The notes beneath the pieces are model-generated. The model did not search any database, was not told where the DNA came from, and saw only the letters and a program-made list of their open reading frames with translations. A stretch of DNA of 64,000 nt, taken from positions 124,001 to 188,000 of the forward strand of contig NZ_DATBTY010000006.1 in assembly GCF_036516575.1 (NCBI RefSeq), given 5' to 3'. Numbering within the stretch: the stretch's first letter is position 1; the number at the start of each line of letters is the position of its first letter. A program made the translations under genes and the position numbers. The stretch comes from Cerasibacillus sp036516575 (GTDB lineage: Bacteria; Bacillota; Bacilli; Bacillales; Amphibacillaceae). Shown piece by piece: positions 6,523 through 15,787 of this stretch.

Positions 6523-8793
6523 ATGAAAAATAGCTGGCATATCTTTACAGAAGATTGGAGAAACATCATAACCAATTGGGTAGTTGCAGTCGTGATTGGT
6601 GGACTAATCATCCTACCGTCTCTATATGCATGGTTTAACATAAAAGCATCATGGGACCCATATAGTCAAACAGATCAAATCCCAGTAGGGGTCGTTAATG
6701 AAGATATAGGGGCGACAATACGTGGAAATGATCTCGATGTCGGTGGTGAATTAATCGACACTCTAAAAGAGAATAAATCTTTCGAATGGCATTTTTTAAA
6801 ACGTGAAGAAGCGCTGGATGATTTAGAATATGGTGATTTATATGCAGTCATTATTATTCCAAAAGATCTCTCTGAAAAACTAGGGTCAGTTGTATCAGAT
6901 CATCCTGAGAAGGCTCATATTGACTATTATGTAAATGAAAAAATTAATGCTATCGCACCGAAAATTACCGGAAAGGGTGCCAGTGTGATTGCAGAAAATA
7001 TTAGTAGTCAGTTTGTTTCCACGGTAAATGGCGTTATTTTCGACATTTTTAATGAGATTGGTCTAGAACTTGAAAAAGACTTACCTAATATTAATCAATT
7101 TGAAGAGTACGTTTTTATGTTAGAAGAAAAAATGCCGTCCATTAAAGAACAGCTTGATCAGACATATACAGATGCTGAACAAGCCGAAAAAATGCTTCAA
7201 AAAGCTGAAGGAGCTTTACCAGAAGTTGAAAGGGTGACGAAGGAAAGTCTTCAAAAAGTAAATAATGCAAAAACGACATTACAGACAGTTGAAGAGCATT
7301 GGCATACATTAGCACCAATCATAAAAGATACGGTTCATGATGTTCAAAAAGAAATGAATCAACTTGAGGATTATTTTACAAAAGTTGAAGATCAGCCGAT
7401 TGATTTAAATAAAGTTAAAGAAAAAATGCAACATGTTGACCAACAATTTTCGGATGGTATTAAGAAATTAGACAATTTGATTCATACGCTAGAAACGAAA
7501 GGTCAATCAGAACAACATTTGCGAAAACAACATCAATCTCTTGAAAAAGATTTAACAGCTCTAAAAGAACAACTTGATCATGAGTCGCAAGATACAAAAA
7601 CGATTGAACAGGTCATTGATTTATTACAAACGACAGATCATCAATCTACACAGCAAATAACCGAGGACTTAAAAAAATTTAAAGGTCACTTAGAACAAAT
7701 TCAAGTCAATGTGAATCAACTCAATGATGTGATAAAAACAGAAAAACCACGTGTTGAAGAGACATTACGTACAATTCGTCAATTGACAAAACAGGCGAAT
7801 CAGCATCTTGATAAGTTTTTAAATGAGTTCGCTGAAAAAGTTGAGCCTAAAGTTAATCAAGTGTTGAAACAAGCACATCAAACGTTAGATAAAGCGTTAA
7901 CGATTATTCAAGATGTGCAAACAGCACTTCCAGAAGTTAAACAAATGATAGGTAAAGTCGACAAAGAATTAAAAGAAGGAAAAGATGGATTAAATCAGGC
8001 GATTAATCGTTTTCCAGTTATAAATAATAAAGTGAAAGAATTAGCGAATCGACTTCGTAAAATAAATGAGGAAGCTGATTTAGCCGAAATCATTAATTTA
8101 TTACAAAATGATCCAGAAGCTGAGCAAAGCTTCTTTGCTGAACCAGTCGTTCTTCATGAAAATAAAGTCTTCCCTATCGAAAATTATGGTACGGGCATGA
8201 CACCATTTTACACAGTATTGGCGATATGGGTCGGTGGACTATTATTAATCTCAGTCGTGACAACAGAAGGGAATCGTTTAGACAGCTATACATTTCGTGA
8301 AGCATATTTTGGACGATTATATACTTTCCTATCTATATCCTTGTTACAAACATTGATTGTAACCGTTGGAGATTTATACCCAATCGGTGTGCATGCTGTA
8401 AATCCGGTATGGTTTGTTGTATTTGGTTTATATACGAGCCTTATCTTTATGACAATCATTTATACGCTTGTTTCTGTACTTGGTGATATCGGTAAAGCGG
8501 TAGCCATTGTTATGCTCGTCCTACAAATCGCTGGTTCTGGTGGAACATATCCAGTCGTTTTATTACCAGAATTCTTTCAAAAGATTCACCCATTCTTACC
8601 ATTTACGTATGCAGTTGGTCTCATGCGTGAAGCGATAGGTGGCATCGTTTGGGAACGTGTTATACACGATATACTCTTTTTAACTTTATTTGCTATACTT
8701 GCCTTAATTTTAGGTGCGTTTTTAAAAGAACCGATTAATAAACATTCACGTGAATTGAAAAACAAATCACAAGAATCGGGTTTATTTCCGTAA
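6523..8793 (+). CDS. yhgE: YhgE/Pip family membrane protein
   Basis: The 756-residue protein has the YhgE/Pip layout. One N-terminal membrane helix (about 20-38, VVAVVIGGLIILPSLYAWFN) is followed by the family motif IPVGVVNEDIGA, a long coiled-coil extracytoplasmic region (about 190-530, rich in Gln, Lys and Glu), and a C-terminal ABC-2-like domain with five or six helices (about 565-735). Relatives include the phage infection protein Pip of lactococci and a component associated with type VII secretion loci, but the function of stand-alone YhgE is not settled. Its own promoter region and terminator suggest a single-gene transcript. Confidence 0.88.
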   Translation: MKNSWHIFTEDWRNIITNWVVAVVIGGLIILPSLYAWFNIKASWDPYSQTDQIPVGVVNEDIGATIRGNDLDVGGELIDTLKENKSFEWHFLKREEALDDLEYGDLYAVIIIPKDLSEKLGSVVSDHPEKAHIDYYVNEKINAIAPKITGKGASVIAENISSQFVSTVNGVIFDIFNEIGLELEKDLPNINQFEEYVFMLEEKMPSIKEQLDQTYTDAEQAEKMLQKAEGALPEVERVTKESLQKVNNAKTTLQTVEEHWHTLAPIIKDTVHDVQKEMNQLEDYFTKVEDQPIDLNKVKEKMQHVDQQFSDGIKKLDNLIHTLETKGQSEQHLRKQHQSLEKDLTALKEQLDHESQDTKTIEQVIDLLQTTDHQSTQQITEDLKKFKGHLEQIQVNVNQLNDVIKTEKPRVEETLRTIRQLTKQANQHLDKFLNEFAEKVEPKVNQVLKQAHQTLDKALTIIQDVQTALPEVKQMIGKVDKELKEGKDGLNQAINRFPVINNKVKELANRLRKINEEADLAEIINLLQNDPEAEQSFFAEPVVLHENKVFPIENYGTGMTPFYTVLAIWVGGLLLISVVTTEGNRLDSYTFREAYFGRLYTFLSISLLQTLIVTVGDLYPIGVHAVNPVWFVVFGLYTSLIFMTIIYTLVSVLGDIGKAVAIVMLVLQIAGSGGTYPVVLLPEFFQKIHPFLPFTYAVGLMREAIGGIVWERVIHDILFLTLFAILALILGAFLKEPINKHSRELKNKSQESGLFP

Positions 8794-8801
8794 ATCAGGT
8801 T

Positions 8802-8831
8802 AAGCTGGAGACAAATTGTTTCCAGCTTTTT
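8802..8831 (+). terminator. Terminator after yhgE
   Basis: AAGCTGGA and TCCAGCTT form the stem (8802-8809 with 8821-8828), followed by T residues. Confidence 0.85.
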
Positions 8832-8908
8832 CATTTCAAAAAACTCCCAACTCTGTGACTGCTTATTTACTGATATAATAGAATAACAGATATGGGAGAG
8901 ATGTTGTT

Positions 8909-9862
8909 ATGAAAAAGTGGGGGAAACGACTCGCCGTTCTAGGAGGCATATTATTCATTATTCTTGTTTGTTCTAGCTACTATTTCTATCATCTAGCTAT
9001 CCAACGTGGTGAAAAGAAGTTTCTAGAAGGAAATCAGGACTTAGAAGTTTCGGCCCAAGCAATGGAAGAATTTATAGCAGGGGATTGGCGCGAGTGGGTC
9101 CGGGAACAACAGTTTCAAGACATGATGTTAACTTCGTTTGATGATTTAAAGCTGAAAGGCTATTTCCTAGAAGCTAAACAGCCATCAAATAAATTAGTTG
9201 TTTTTGCACATGGTTATTTAGGTCATGGTAAACAGATGGGCCTGTTTGGACAATACTATTATGAAGAACTAGGGTTTAATGTATTTATGCCTGATTTAAG
9301 AGGGCATGGACAAAGTGAAGGCGCGTATTATGGGTTTGGTTGGCATGACCGGCTTGATTTAATTGATTGGACGAATCAATTAATTGACCAACTAGGTGAA
9401 GATACGGAAATTATCTATCATGGCTTATCGATGGGAGCAGCGACCGTTTTAATGGCGAGTGGTGAAACACTACCATCACAAGTAAAAGCGATCATTGCCG
9501 ATAGTCCGTATACGGATGTGTACGAATTATTTAAATATCAAATGGATAAGATGTTTCATTTGCCTGCTTTTCCTTTACTAGACCTAACAAGTGTTATAAC
9601 GAATATAAAAGCAGATTATACGTTGAAAGAAGCATCAGCATTGAAACAAGTCAAAAAGGCTCAAGTACCTATTTTATATATTCATGGAGAAAATGATACA
9701 TTCGTACCAACTCATATGACACGGGAATTGGCAGAACATACATCTAGCCATCATATCGTGTGGACGGTTCCACATGCTAATCATGGTGAAGCTTTTGTAT
9801 TAGAAAAAGAAACATATATACAAAAAATACAATCATTCTTAAACAAGTACGTAAAAGATTGA
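8909..9862 (+). CDS. Membrane-anchored alpha/beta hydrolase (YqkD-like)
   Basis: The protein has 317 residues. An N-terminal hydrophobic helix (about 9-29) probably anchors it, with the catalytic domain outside the cell. The alpha/beta hydrolase signatures are the oxyanion region FAHGYLGHGKQ (99-109), the nucleophile elbow GLSMGA (S174), the acid in HGENDTFVP (D263) and the histidine H292 in NHGEAF. The layout matches the BAAT/YqkD-type hydrolases of Bacillus, about 305 residues long; substrates are unknown. The SD is GGGAGAG. A terminator follows directly. Confidence 0.85.
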   Translation: MKKWGKRLAVLGGILFIILVCSSYYFYHLAIQRGEKKFLEGNQDLEVSAQAMEEFIAGDWREWVREQQFQDMMLTSFDDLKLKGYFLEAKQPSNKLVVFAHGYLGHGKQMGLFGQYYYEELGFNVFMPDLRGHGQSEGAYYGFGWHDRLDLIDWTNQLIDQLGEDTEIIYHGLSMGAATVLMASGETLPSQVKAIIADSPYTDVYELFKYQMDKMFHLPAFPLLDLTSVITNIKADYTLKEASALKQVKKAQVPILYIHGENDTFVPTHMTRELAEHTSSHHIVWTVPHANHGEAFVLEKETYIQKIQSFLNKYVKD

Positions 9863-9894
9863 TTCATCTATAAGAGCTTAAAGAATGAATTGTT

Positions 9895-9928
9895 AAACGC
9901 AAAGAAATCATCTTCTTTGCGTTTTTTT
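9895..9928 (+). terminator. Terminator after the alpha/beta hydrolase gene
   Basis: AAACGCAAAGAA and TTCTTTGCGTTT form a 12-bp stem with a 6-nt loop and a T-run. Confidence 0.92.
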
Positions 9929-10027
9929 GTGTTTAAAAAATTTGTAACATTTTCTTTCTAGAGCAGGTTGAAGATATTTTCTTTAATAGACTAATTATTT
10001 ATTTAATTTCATTAAGGTTCTGTACCC

Positions 10028-10056
10028 GAACGAGTTGTTTTCTCTAGCATAAAATA
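10028..10056 (+). promoter_or_regulatory. Sigma-K-like promoter of the Cys-rich gene
   Basis: The -10 element is CATAAAATA (10048-10056), an exact fit to CATANNNTA, with GAAC 16 nt upstream (10028-10031), matching the AC-containing -35 of mother-cell sigma factors. The next gene in the cluster has a near-identical arrangement. Confidence 0.5.
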
Positions 10057-10086
10057 GTTAACAGCATAATAGGAGGTGTAAGTATT

Positions 10087-10461
10087 ATGATGGAAAATCT
10101 TCATTTGTCCAATAACAAACACCGGAAACACAATATTAATGATTTTATCAAAGCGATGACGAAGTTGGAAAATGCTTTCGCTGATATTTTAAATGCAGAA
10201 GCAAAGTATTTACGTGAAAATCTAAATCACTTAAACCCAGACGAAGCACTCAAGTTTAATGAAAAACTGGAGAACATTTTAAAGCTCATTATAAAAAAAG
10301 AAATCATCTTAGAATTTCTTTTTGATGAAATCAAGCAGTGTCCGAAGAAATGTAGCGAAGTGTGCGATTGTTACTGTAAAGATGAGCATGATACATGTCC
10401 TTGTGAGGGATGTAAACCACATGATTGTTGTTGTCATTGTTGTTGGTGTTGTAAAGACTAA
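10087..10461 (+). CDS. Helical-module protein with a Cys-rich tail, putative spore-surface protein
   Basis: The protein has 124 residues. Residues 15-85 are predicted helical and carry the cluster's module (FIKAMTKLENAFADIL, then KLENILKLIIKKEIILEFLF). Residues 84-124 hold 15 cysteines in CXC, CCC and CC groups, plus His, Trp and Asp. No signal peptide is present. Short Cys-rich proteins without a signal peptide are common in spore coat, crust and exosporium layers, where disulfides cross-link them. With the sigma-K-like promoter this suggests, without proving, mother-cell expression. Metal binding by the tail is the main alternative. The SD AGGAGG is 10 nt from the first of two adjacent ATGs. 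Confidence 0.7.
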   Translation: MMENLHLSNNKHRKHNINDFIKAMTKLENAFADILNAEAKYLRENLNHLNPDEALKFNEKLENILKLIIKKEIILEFLFDEIKQCPKKCSEVCDCYCKDEHDTCPCEGCKPHDCCCHCCWCCKD

Positions 10462-10524
10462 GTGCTAGTTTAAATAAAAGAGTAGTAAAATAGTCTGTTT
10501 TTACTTCAATTAAGTGATACGTAC

Positions 10525-10553
10525 AACAAGGAAAAGTTAGCCTGCATAAGCTA
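10525..10553 (+). promoter_or_regulatory. Sigma-K-like promoter of the 54-residue module gene
   Basis: AACA (10525-10528), a 16-nt spacer, then CATAAGCTA (10545-10553) fit the sigma-K pattern AC...CATANNNTA and match the promoter proposed at 10028-10056. Confidence 0.5.
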
Positions 10554-10582
10554 GATTAGCACGATGAAAAAGGAGGGATATT

Positions 10583-10747
10583 ATGGCCTTTAATGACGCT
10601 GTTCTTGAATTAGAAACAGAGTTGACAAACGCATTAGCAGCTATAACTGACAATGGAGATCCAAATCGGATTGAAAGATTTTTACGACTGCTCATTAAAA
10701 AAGAGATCATTCTTAAAATGTTAATTATGGACATTGACCGACTTTAA
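10583..10747 (+). CDS. 54-residue single-module protein of the 10-12 kb cluster
   Basis: ATG at 10583 follows AGGAGGG and opens a 54-codon frame that is almost entirely one copy of the repeated helical module: ELETELTNALAAITDNGDPN, then RIERFLRLLIKKEIILKMLI. It is nearly identical in pattern to the N-terminal and central modules of the next gene. The stop lies 37 bp before the next ATG, so the two are probably co-transcribed. I know no named family for it. A free single module next to multidomain proteins with the same module suggests self-assembly, which is inference. Confidence 0.75.
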   Translation: MAFNDAVLELETELTNALAAITDNGDPNRIERFLRLLIKKEIILKMLIMDIDRL

Positions 10748-10784
10748 ATGATTTTTTAGCACATGAATGAAAGGAGAAAATACA

Positions 10785-12155
10785 ATGTCAAATGGTTTTC
10801 AAGATATTATCGGCGAATTAGAGCGACAATTAGGAGAAGCTTTAAGGATTATAACTGAAAATGGTGATATAGATCAAATTGAGAGAATGGCAGAGTTATT
10901 AATCTTAAAAGAAAAGTTAATTGAAGAACTTATTGATGCGCTCTGTCAACCGATAGACACGACTTTTGAAAATAGTGATGAAATTGTTATTAACGATGAT
11001 GAACAAGGTCCAGCTAACCCTTATCCGTCGGAAATTGGTGTATCAGGATTGGATGGGGCAATCCGCGATGTTACAGTCACCTTATATGGCTTAAGTCATA
11101 CATGGCCAGATGATTTAGATGTTTTACTCGTTGGACCTGAAGGGCAAAATGTCATGCTTATGTCAGATGCAGGCGGAAGTCTAGATGTCGAAAATGTTAC
11201 TTTAAAGTTTGATGATGCTGCAGCAGATTTTTTACCTGATTCAGGTCAAATTGTTTCGGGAACATTTAAACCAACGAATTATGAAATGGATACAAACTTA
11301 CCGAATCCAGCTCCACCACAGCCTTATGGTACAACGTTAAGTGTTTTTGATGGTTTAAATCCAAATGGAACGTGGCGTTTATTTGTGTTTGATGATGCTG
11401 GGGGGGATAGTGGTGAAATTGCTGAAGGTTGGGATATAACGATTAAAACGAATCCTTGTGTACTTCCTACCGATTCTGAAAATGATGTTGGTGATGACCA
11501 AGAAGATAATGGGAACGGGGTTCATTCAGTAATTTCCAATTTGGAATTTGAACTTTCTCGTGCTTTTCAGGCAATACTTGATTCAGGAAATCCAGATCAG
11601 ATTGAAAGATTCCTTAAATTGTTGATTAACAAGGAATTACTAATTTTGTTAATTAAGGACGAACTTGGAAATGGTAATGGAGCCGACTGTCCTTGTAAGT
11701 TTAGAATAGGTATTCAAGGAAACGCAGCTCCTACAGATGTTATCGTGACACAAGAAGGACAGGAAGATACGAATTTAAGTGGAACGATTAATGTCTCTGC
11801 TGAACAATGTTTTACAGGTTCTACAAGATGTAATCCTAATGTCGATGAATTTTCAATTGATTTTGGTTCGGATGGAACAACGATAAACTTTACGCAAGGT
11901 AGACGGACAACAATATCCTGTGAAAACGGCACCGTTGCTAGATTACAAGGGACGGCGCAGGCAAGCGGTGACCTCTTATCAGGTGATTTTAATGTGAGTA
12001 TTGAATTAACTGTTGATCCGGATACAGAAATAGGAACGTGGGATATTTTTGCCCAAAGTTTTGATGGAGACACAACCTTCTCAACACAATTTACAGCTCC
12101 TATTTCTTCTAGAACATTTATTGGCGCTTGTTCTGAAAATGTAGGACCGAATTAG
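10785..12155 (+). CDS. Two-module protein with a P-domain-like beta-sandwich, putative spore-surface protein
   Basis: From ATG 10785 (SD AAGGAG; the in-frame ATG at 10767 has none) the protein has 456 residues. Order: helical module 1 (about 5-48); a domain at about 60-225 that resembles the proprotein-convertase P domain (VTVTLYGLSHTWPDDLDVLL, then LNPNGTWRLFVFDDAGGDSG); an acidic linker; helical module 2 (about 250-295); and a Cys-containing beta-rich domain (about 302-456, from CPCKFRIGIQGN). There is no signal peptide and the protein is very acidic. P domains usually accompany secreted proteases, but no protease domain is present. Domain mix and context suggest a structural surface protein, probably of the spore. 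Confidence 0.75.
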   Translation: MSNGFQDIIGELERQLGEALRIITENGDIDQIERMAELLILKEKLIEELIDALCQPIDTTFENSDEIVINDDEQGPANPYPSEIGVSGLDGAIRDVTVTLYGLSHTWPDDLDVLLVGPEGQNVMLMSDAGGSLDVENVTLKFDDAAADFLPDSGQIVSGTFKPTNYEMDTNLPNPAPPQPYGTTLSVFDGLNPNGTWRLFVFDDAGGDSGEIAEGWDITIKTNPCVLPTDSENDVGDDQEDNGNGVHSVISNLEFELSRAFQAILDSGNPDQIERFLKLLINKELLILLIKDELGNGNGADCPCKFRIGIQGNAAPTDVIVTQEGQEDTNLSGTINVSAEQCFTGSTRCNPNVDEFSIDFGSDGTTINFTQGRRTTISCENGTVARLQGTAQASGDLLSGDFNVSIELTVDPDTEIGTWDIFAQSFDGDTTFSTQFTAPISSRTFIGACSENVGPN

Positions 12156-12165
12156 CTCAGTTTGA

Positions 12166-12197
12166 AGCAGCCGCTTTCACAGGGCTGTTTTTTTATT
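12166..12197 (+). terminator. Terminator after the P-domain gene
   Basis: The stem CAGCC/GGCTG, flanked by AG and T, is followed by eight T residues. Confidence 0.75.
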
Positions 12198-12265
12198 AAA
12201 TTGGTTAGTTAACATAGTGTATGTAACATATACCATATAGGTGACTAATTGGAAAGGGGAACAAA

Positions 12266-12439
12266 ATGATGCCAGTTAGGAAAGAGTTTATGAACAGTGT
12301 GATGAATCTAGAAAAAGCGATGGCTAATACGTTAAATGCTGTTGTTAAAACAGGCCATTTGGATTATATAGAGAGAATAACAAAACGAATGATTCAAAAA
12401 GAATTAGTTTTAGAATCACTCTTTAATAAAATCAATTGA
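12266..12439 (+). CDS. 57-residue single-module protein of the 10-12 kb cluster
   Basis: ATG at 12266 follows GGAAAGGGGAACAAA. The 57-residue product carries a fourth gene copy of the helical module: VMNLEKAMANTLNAVVKTGH, LDYIERITKRMIQKELVLES, then LFNKIN. The positions L-E-x-A, IER and KEL(V/I)LE match the other copies. It lies after the terminator of the P-domain gene, so it needs its own promoter; TATACCATATAGG upstream is only a weak sigma-E/K-like candidate. Confidence 0.7.
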   Translation: MMPVRKEFMNSVMNLEKAMANTLNAVVKTGHLDYIERITKRMIQKELVLESLFNKIN

Positions 12440-12533
12440 GATGCTGGCTATAAATAAATTGCTTAAATCAAACCTTACACTATACTACTTTAGCGTGAAA
12501 AGAATGTAGACGTTAACAATTCAAAAAAATAGA

Positions 12534-12565
12534 GAGCCACTGAGTGCGCTAGCACAAGGCGGCTC
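12534..12565 (+). repeat. Small hairpin, possible fragment of the 48.4-kb element
   Basis: GAGCC (12534-12538) pairs with GGCTC (12561-12565), and GTGC-GCTA-GCAC (12544-12555) is nested inside. The core GAGTGCGCTAGCAC resembles GAGTGCGTTAGCGC inside the element at 48.4-48.8 kb. It lies past the end of the S9 peptidase gene and could instead be part of its 3' end. Confidence 0.3.
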
Positions 12566-12632
12566 GCCAATAGTCATTTTCGTATTGCTTTCTGTTGCTT
12601 TAATATAGTTTGTCTCAATTTTGAAATATGCA

Positions 12633-14621
12633 TTATAGATGTCTTTCGAACCAACGACAAATATGATTTAGACGTTCAATACGCATTTGTGGCTCACCAC
12701 TGCGACTTAATTCATGATTAGCACCTGGGAAGCGGACAAATTCGACTTCCTTTTTTAAATGTTTTAAAGTAATAAACAGCTGTTCGGCTTGCTCAATAGG
12801 ACAACGAAAATCTAGCTCGCCATGTAATATTAGTAATGGTGTTTCTACATTCTTTGCGTATTTCAACGGAGAAAAATCCCATAACTTCTCAGGGTCGTCA
12901 AGTAAATGATATCCGTGCTCCCATTTCGTAAAGAAGAAACCAATATCACTAACTCCATAAAAGCTAAGCCAATTGCTGATGGAGCGCTGCGTAACGGCGG
13001 CTTTAAATCGATTTGTATGGCTCACAATCCAATTTGTCATAAATCCACCATAACTACCACCAGTCACACCCATTCGCTTTTCATCGATGAATGAATAAGT
13101 TTTAAGTGCATAATCGACTGCTTCCATTAAATCACTGTAATCTTTCCCGCCGTAATCTCCACGACAAGCATCGACGAATTTTTGACCATAGCCATGGCTG
13201 CCACGTGGATTCGTATAAAGAACAACATAGCCTTTAGCAGCAATGAGTTGTAGTTCATGAAAATATGTTTGCCCATACATCGCGTGTGGTCCACCATGTA
13301 CTTCAAGGACTAACGGATATTTCTTACCTTCTTTAAATCCGTATGGTCTAAGTAGCCAACCTTGAATCGACCAGCCATCAGATGTTGTATATTGAATCTC
13401 TTCAGGCTCAGATAACAAAACATTATTTAAATAATCTTTGTTAGCATATGTTAGCTGTTTGATTTGCCCGTTTTTTAGGTAATAAAAATTACACGGATCA
13501 GTCGGGGTGCTAATACCAGCGATAAATGCATCTGTATCAGGGTCATAAGAAAAACCGAATACATGTGAATTATCACTATAAATGGTTTTTAAATGCCCTG
13601 ATAAATCAGAAGTGTAAATTCCTGTTGCCCCACGATCGGTTCCGATAAAATATAATGATTTCTCATCTTGGCTCCAAACAGGACCAGTCTGCGATACGCC
13701 TAAACGGGTGTCACCAATCATGGCATCACCTAATTGAATATCCCATTGTTCACTAAGGCATGTCTCTGTATGATTCTTTAGATCAAAAACATATAGCTTT
13801 GTCAATGTCGCGCCCATATATTTAAAATCATGTCCAAAACAGGCAATTTCGTTTCCAGTTGGCGAAAATGTCGCTTGATAGAAATTTCCTTTCTGTTGAT
13901 TGATTTTAGTGAACTTCTTTGTTGGGATATGAAGTGTATATAAATCAAGAAAGAGTTCTTCATCCTCATTTTCATTTAAATTAGCACTAAAAAGTACTGT
14001 GGTACCATCTGGTGAAACATCTTGAAAATAATGATGATGTGCTCCAGTAGTTAATTGTGTTATTTTCTTTGTTTGTAAATCATATGAAAGGATGTGTGTT
14101 TTTTTGTCATCATGAAAACCTCTCGCATCTGATTTGTATTTTAAGCGATTTACAATGAGTGGTTGTTTTGATTTTTCATTTTGTTTTTGTTCTTTTTCCG
14201 CTTTAGTTAATTCTTTTTGCGAATGAATATCATCATCACTTTCTAAAAAGGCAGTGAAGAAAATGGATTTTCCATCTTTTGACCATTTCGGATTTGTTGC
14301 CCCGTATGTCAGTGTTGTTAATTGTTCTGCTTCACCACCAGATAAAGACATAAGCCAAAGTTGTGTTGTGCCAGAACGATTGGATTGGAAGACGAGTTTT
14401 GTCCCATCAGGTGATAGACGTGGATGACTATCTTTATGGTTTCCAAATGTCCATTGAATTTGCTCTTTCTCATCGTGACGATATATATGTGACTCGTAGG
14501 TGTCCGTATCTTTAATAGTAGTAGATACATAGAAAAAGTCTTGATCGTTAATACCGAATTGTGGATCACTGTAAACATGTAATGATGTAAAATCATCAAC
14601 TTGAACGGCGCGTTTTGACAT
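12633..14621 (-). CDS. yuxL: S9 family peptidase (acylaminoacyl-peptidase type, YuxL-like)
   Basis: The 662-residue prolyl-oligopeptidase-superfamily enzyme is cytoplasmic (no signal peptide). The N-terminal part (about 15-400) has WD40-like PD40 blades such as HPRLSPDGTKLVFQS and SPDGTTVLFSAN; the C-terminal 250 residues form the alpha/beta hydrolase domain. The catalytic triad is visible: S523 in GGSYGGF, D604 in HGELDFRCP and H636 in GANHELSRSG. It should cleave short peptides or N-acylated amino acids from peptides. Length and order match B. subtilis YuxL (about 657 residues). The ATG has the SD GAAAGGGG. Confidence 0.9.
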   Translation of the reverse strand: MSKRAVQVDDFTSLHVYSDPQFGINDQDFFYVSTTIKDTDTYESHIYRHDEKEQIQWTFGNHKDSHPRLSPDGTKLVFQSNRSGTTQLWLMSLSGGEAEQLTTLTYGATNPKWSKDGKSIFFTAFLESDDDIHSQKELTKAEKEQKQNEKSKQPLIVNRLKYKSDARGFHDDKKTHILSYDLQTKKITQLTTGAHHHYFQDVSPDGTTVLFSANLNENEDEELFLDLYTLHIPTKKFTKINQQKGNFYQATFSPTGNEIACFGHDFKYMGATLTKLYVFDLKNHTETCLSEQWDIQLGDAMIGDTRLGVSQTGPVWSQDEKSLYFIGTDRGATGIYTSDLSGHLKTIYSDNSHVFGFSYDPDTDAFIAGISTPTDPCNFYYLKNGQIKQLTYANKDYLNNVLLSEPEEIQYTTSDGWSIQGWLLRPYGFKEGKKYPLVLEVHGGPHAMYGQTYFHELQLIAAKGYVVLYTNPRGSHGYGQKFVDACRGDYGGKDYSDLMEAVDYALKTYSFIDEKRMGVTGGSYGGFMTNWIVSHTNRFKAAVTQRSISNWLSFYGVSDIGFFFTKWEHGYHLLDDPEKLWDFSPLKYAKNVETPLLILHGELDFRCPIEQAEQLFITLKHLKKEVEFVRFPGANHELSRSGEPQMRIERLNHICRWFERHL

Positions 14622-14707
14622 TAGATATGCCCCTTTCTATAATTAGAAAATATTTTGATAACGTTTTTATTAGTTTAAACTATTTCGATTAACGAATCAA
14701 TCGATAA

Positions 14708-14740
14708 AATAAAAAAGCTACCTTTTTCTAAGGTAGCTAT
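14708..14740 (-). terminator. Terminator of dat
   Basis: Read on the minus strand, TAGCTACCTT and AAGGTAGCTT pair and are followed by a T-run. The stem overlaps the dat stop codon. Confidence 0.88.
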
Positions 14741-15609
14741 TGTTTAACTGTTTCTGTTTGAATTGATGCGTCTTGTTCGTATGCTGCTTGGAGTTTTTTA
14801 CTAATAGGTCCAGGCTTTCCATCAGCAACGGGTGCGCCGTCAACCTTTACAATTGGTAACACTTCAGATGTACTACTTGTTAAAAATAGCTCATCAGCTG
14901 ATTTAATATCTTCTAATGTGAATGCTTCTTCAATAAAAGGAATGTTTAGTTTTTCACTAAATCTTTCTACAGCCATTCTGACACATCCGTGTAAAATGTT
15001 TTCCGTTACAGGATGTGTATAGATATGGCCGTCTTTCACGAGATATACATTTGAAGAACTACATTCGGTTACAAGCCCATCTTTATGAAGAATAGCTTCA
15101 TAGCATTCTTTCTCTTTAGCGGTTTGTTTTGCTAAAATATTTGGTAACAAGTTTAAACTTTTTATATAACATTTTTCCCAACGGATATCACGTTCAGTAA
15201 TTGTACAGACACCATGCTCTAGTTGATTTAATGGTCGCGCTTGTTTACTGATGTAAGCATAAACGTTAGCAGTAAGATTTTCTGGAAAAACATGGTCCCT
15301 CGGTGCTGATCCACGTGTTGCTTGTAAATACACTTTCCCATCTTCTGTCATCTGATTCCTTTTTATTAATCCGTTTAATAATTCGGTTAATTCAGTTTTT
15401 GTGTAAGGCAATTCAAGTTTAATCGCTTTAGCAGAACGAAAGAGTCGTTCGACATGTTCTGTTAATAAATAATAATTTCCACGATAAATGCGAATCACTT
15501 CATAGATCCCATCACCAAATTGTAGACCACGCTCTTCAAATGGATATTTAAGACTATCACGATGCACAAATTTGGCTTGTGATAAGACTACAGGATACAC
15601 TCCCACCAT
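14737..15609 (-). CDS. dat: D-amino acid (D-alanine) transaminase
   Basis: This fold-type IV PLP aminotransferase interconverts D-alanine and 2-oxoglutarate with pyruvate and D-glutamate, supplying D-glutamate for peptidoglycan. From the ATG at 15609 (SD AAAGGGGGAAT) it has 290 residues, against 282-285 in Bacillus enzymes. The PLP lysine is K150 in CYIKSLNLLPN; FGDGIYEVIR (31-40), the LQATRGSAPRDH segment and the cofactor loop in TSSTSEVLP are also characteristic. The frame stays open for 26 codons upstream, but that part lacks an SD and family similarity. Confidence 0.93.
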   Translation of the reverse strand: MVGVYPVVLSQAKFVHRDSLKYPFEERGLQFGDGIYEVIRIYRGNYYLLTEHVERLFRSAKAIKLELPYTKTELTELLNGLIKRNQMTEDGKVYLQATRGSAPRDHVFPENLTANVYAYISKQARPLNQLEHGVCTITERDIRWEKCYIKSLNLLPNILAKQTAKEKECYEAILHKDGLVTECSSSNVYLVKDGHIYTHPVTENILHGCVRMAVERFSEKLNIPFIEEAFTLEDIKSADELFLTSSTSEVLPIVKVDGAPVADGKPGPISKKLQAAYEQDASIQTETVKQ

Positions 15610-15787
15610 TGATTCCCCCTTTTTATAGGCTATTATATACGGATACGTATGGAATGTAAATATTCTCGTTATAATGTATTCCGCCAATGGTCGAGTATGT
15701 GACTAAATACATTTCGAAAAATTGTTATAAATAGTTACTCTTATCAGTGTTATAGTTGAATTAATAGATAGAAGGGTGGCGGAAAAA

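Noticed and set aside
11714..12073. 119-residue antisense ORF within the P-domain gene
   Set aside because: It is a frame shadow of the strongly supported coding strand.
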